From NCBI GenBank assembly GCA_003641425.1, contig QNAH01000015.1, positions 1-15,445 of the forward strand: a stretch of 15,445 bases of DNA, written 5' to 3'. Below are positions 14,505 to 15,445 of the stretch, in pieces. The notes beneath the pieces were generated by a model, which saw only the letters and a list, made by a program, of their open reading frames with translations, searched no databases and had not been told where the DNA came from. Origin of the DNA: Candidatus Zixiibacteriota bacterium (GTDB taxonomy: Bacteria > Zixibacteria > MSB-5A5 > GN15 > PGXB01). The position numbers were made by a program, and so were the translations under genes. Within the stretch, counting starts at the first letter, position 1; each line of letters starts with the position of its first letter.

Positions 14505-15299
14505 ATGGAATGGAGTACATTTTTGTGGACGACGCTGGGGGCATTCTTGACCCTATGCACCTTCTCGTTTCTTTATAAAGACAATCCGTTTTACAAATTC
14601 GCGGAGCATTTAGTGGTGGGTGTCTCGGCCGGGTATTTTGCGCTGGTCCTGTGGCACCAGATCCTGATCCCCAATCTGTTTGCGCGCCTCAATGACGGCG
14701 ACTGGTATTTTCTGTGGCTGAATTCAGCGCAGTTGTGGTACCTCATACCGGCCGCCCTGGGTGTCATGATGTGGACCCGTTTTTCGAAGAAGAAATCATG
14801 GATCAGCCGCTGGCCGATTGCACTATACATGGGTATCGCCGCCGGTATGGCGGTGCCTCGGGAGATGCACGCCAGGGTGATCGAGCAGTTGCATTCGGCC
14901 ATGCGGGGAATCATCGACTGGAACAACTTTTTCGGAAGTTCCGTCTTTGACACCACCTCCGGTATCGCCAGTATCATTATCTTTCTTGGAACGCTGGCGG
15001 CTCTGTTCTATTTCTTTTTCTCCAAGGAGCATTCCGGAGTTTTCAAGGGAATCTCCAGTTTTGGAATCTGGATATTGATGATCGGATTCGGCGCCTCGTT
15101 CGGTTATACGGTGATGGGCCGTATCTCGCTTTTTGTGCAGCGAATCCAGGTATTAGATGATTGGACAGCTGTATCCTGGCAGGGTGATCACGGCGGCTTC
15201 GTATTTTTCTGGTTCCTGGTGTTCGGCGTCTTTATTGTCTGGGCAGTATTTGAAATAGTCAAGTATTTCAAGAACAAGGGAACAACAGCGGAATCATAA
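14505..15299 (+). CDS. Cassette 3, D protein: seven-helix membrane protein
   Basis: A 264-residue relative of D1 and D2. The N-terminus matches D1, with no extra helix, and the core has FSFLYKDNPFYKFAEHLVVG, SWISRW, YFFFSKEHSG and GASFGYTVMGR. After the core end it has about 50 more residues, including an acidic linker (LDDWTAV, GDHGG) and an extra helix (about 230-250) with a basic tail (KYFKNKG), which would bring the C-terminus inside. So D2 gained or kept a helix at the front and D3 at the back. The ribosome site is very strong. It is the last gene of the operon; the terminator hairpins begin 21 bases after the stop. Confidence 0.87.
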   Translation: MEWSTFLWTTLGAFLTLCTFSFLYKDNPFYKFAEHLVVGVSAGYFALVLWHQILIPNLFARLNDGDWYFLWLNSAQLWYLIPAALGVMMWTRFSKKKSWISRWPIALYMGIAAGMAVPREMHARVIEQLHSAMRGIIDWNNFFGSSVFDTTSGIASIIIFLGTLAALFYFFFSKEHSGVFKGISSFGIWILMIGFGASFGYTVMGRISLFVQRIQVLDDWTAVSWQGDHGGFVFFWFLVFGVFIVWAVFEIVKYFKNKGTTAES

Positions 15300-15320
15300 G
15301 AAATAGCCGATAATAAAGTA

Positions 15321-15343
15321 AAAGCCCGCTTTTGGCGGGCTTT
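15321..15343 (+). terminator. First operon-end hairpin
   Basis: AAAGCCCGC (15321-15329) pairs perfectly with GCGGGCTTT (15335-15343) around a five-base TTTTG loop. The stem is GC-rich, but only TTTC follows, so alone it may end transcription only partly. The A and T ends make it potentially bidirectional. Confidence 0.8.
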
Positions 15344-15344
15344 C

Positions 15345-15378
15345 AGGGCGTTGACAAAATAGTCAATGCCCTTTTTTT
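15345..15378 (+). terminator. Second operon-end hairpin with T7 tract (intrinsic terminator)
   Basis: AGGGCGTTGAC (15345-15355) pairs with GTCAATGCCCT (15362-15372), 11 pairs including one G-U, with an AAAATA loop, followed directly by seven T (15372-15378). This is a strong Rho-independent terminator one base after the first hairpin, so the operon ends in a tandem terminator. The remaining bases to the window end are AT-rich with no gene. Confidence 0.92.
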
Positions 15379-15445
15379 ATTCTTGTCTTTATATTCTCAA
15401 TGTACTATATGTTTTTAAAGCTGATTTAGAATAATGGTGGATTGA

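Larger units (their letters stand above)
4428..15299 (+). repeat. Three tandem copies of a four-gene membrane cassette (A-B-C-D)x3
   Basis: The order A-B-C-D occurs three times on one strand: copy 1 at 4428-8017, copy 2 at 8017-11689, copy 3 at 11719-15299, each about 3.6 kb. Copies are recognised by protein similarity, not by DNA identity, so the duplications are old. The most conserved landmarks are GRATEMG and CDYTLIGEEL in A, AYRAFRA or SYRAFRA in B, the SxDYDP-type motif (SYDYGP in copy 2) and YPY in C, and FLYKDN, FFFSKEH and GASFGYTVM in D. Junctions are tight: D1/A2 overlap by one base and D2/A3 are 29 bp apart, so the array is one transcription unit. Confidence 0.95.

Noticed and set aside
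15383..15411. Promoter for a gene beyond the window (TTGTCT-17-TATATG)
   Set aside because: Both boxes are weak matches in AT-rich sequence just after a terminator, and the downstream gene is not visible.
1..15445. CRISPR array, tRNA, rRNA or insertion sequence
   Set aside because: I saw no regularly spaced short repeats, no tRNA-like cloverleaf, no rRNA sequence and no transposase or terminal inverted repeats anywhere. The triplicated cassettes are diverged genes and are not flanked by mobile-element signals.

Overview
The window reads like a mid-GC genome fragment from an uncultured bacterium. Candidate phylum Zixibacteria or another FCB-group lineage is my best guess, from the style of the large membrane-protein operon and the gene mixture; this is inference, and no rRNA or other marker gene is present to settle it. 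Genes are dense, Shine-Dalgarno sites are clear, and ATG, GTG and TTG starts are all used.

Left part (1-3529, + strand): the 3' part of a nitroreductase-family gene with an unusual C-terminal extension, tightly coupled to a class I SAM methyltransferase; then a membrane-anchored alpha/beta hydrolase; then a D-2-hydroxyacid dehydrogenase interrupted by two frameshifts. Each frameshift is repaired by adding a single base, so it is either a young pseudogene or carries two sequence errors. A small RRM RNA-binding protein follows on the minus strand (3726-3998), with a good promoter and a 5' leader of roughly 135 nt.

Right part (4250-15378, + strand): the main content is one long operon of twelve genes that is a four-gene cassette, A-B-C-D, repeated three times in tandem. 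A is an exported-N-terminus protein (signal peptide, fibronectin-III-like domain, one membrane helix, then a conserved cytoplasmic domain that I believe is DUF6754, and a C-terminal hydrophobic helix). B is a six-helix membrane protein. C is a domain predicted to lie outside the cytoplasm and anchored at both ends. D is a six-helix membrane protein with extra helices in copies 2 and 3. Gaps are 34 bp or less and several genes overlap. One strong promoter (TTGACA-17-TAGATT) precedes the array and a tandem pair of hairpins, the second with a T7 tract, ends it, so all twelve are probably made together as a membrane complex. I know of no function for these families.

Reading the proteins against each other suggests something beyond triplication. 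A and C appear to share a domain ending in the same helix signature (Q-x-x-[AG]-[KH]-x9-G in all six proteins), although their predicted topologies place it on opposite sides of the membrane. B and D appear collinear over five membrane helices. The array may therefore have been built from two ancestral genes, first duplicated into a four-gene unit and then triplicated. This is by-eye evidence and needs profile and structure comparison.
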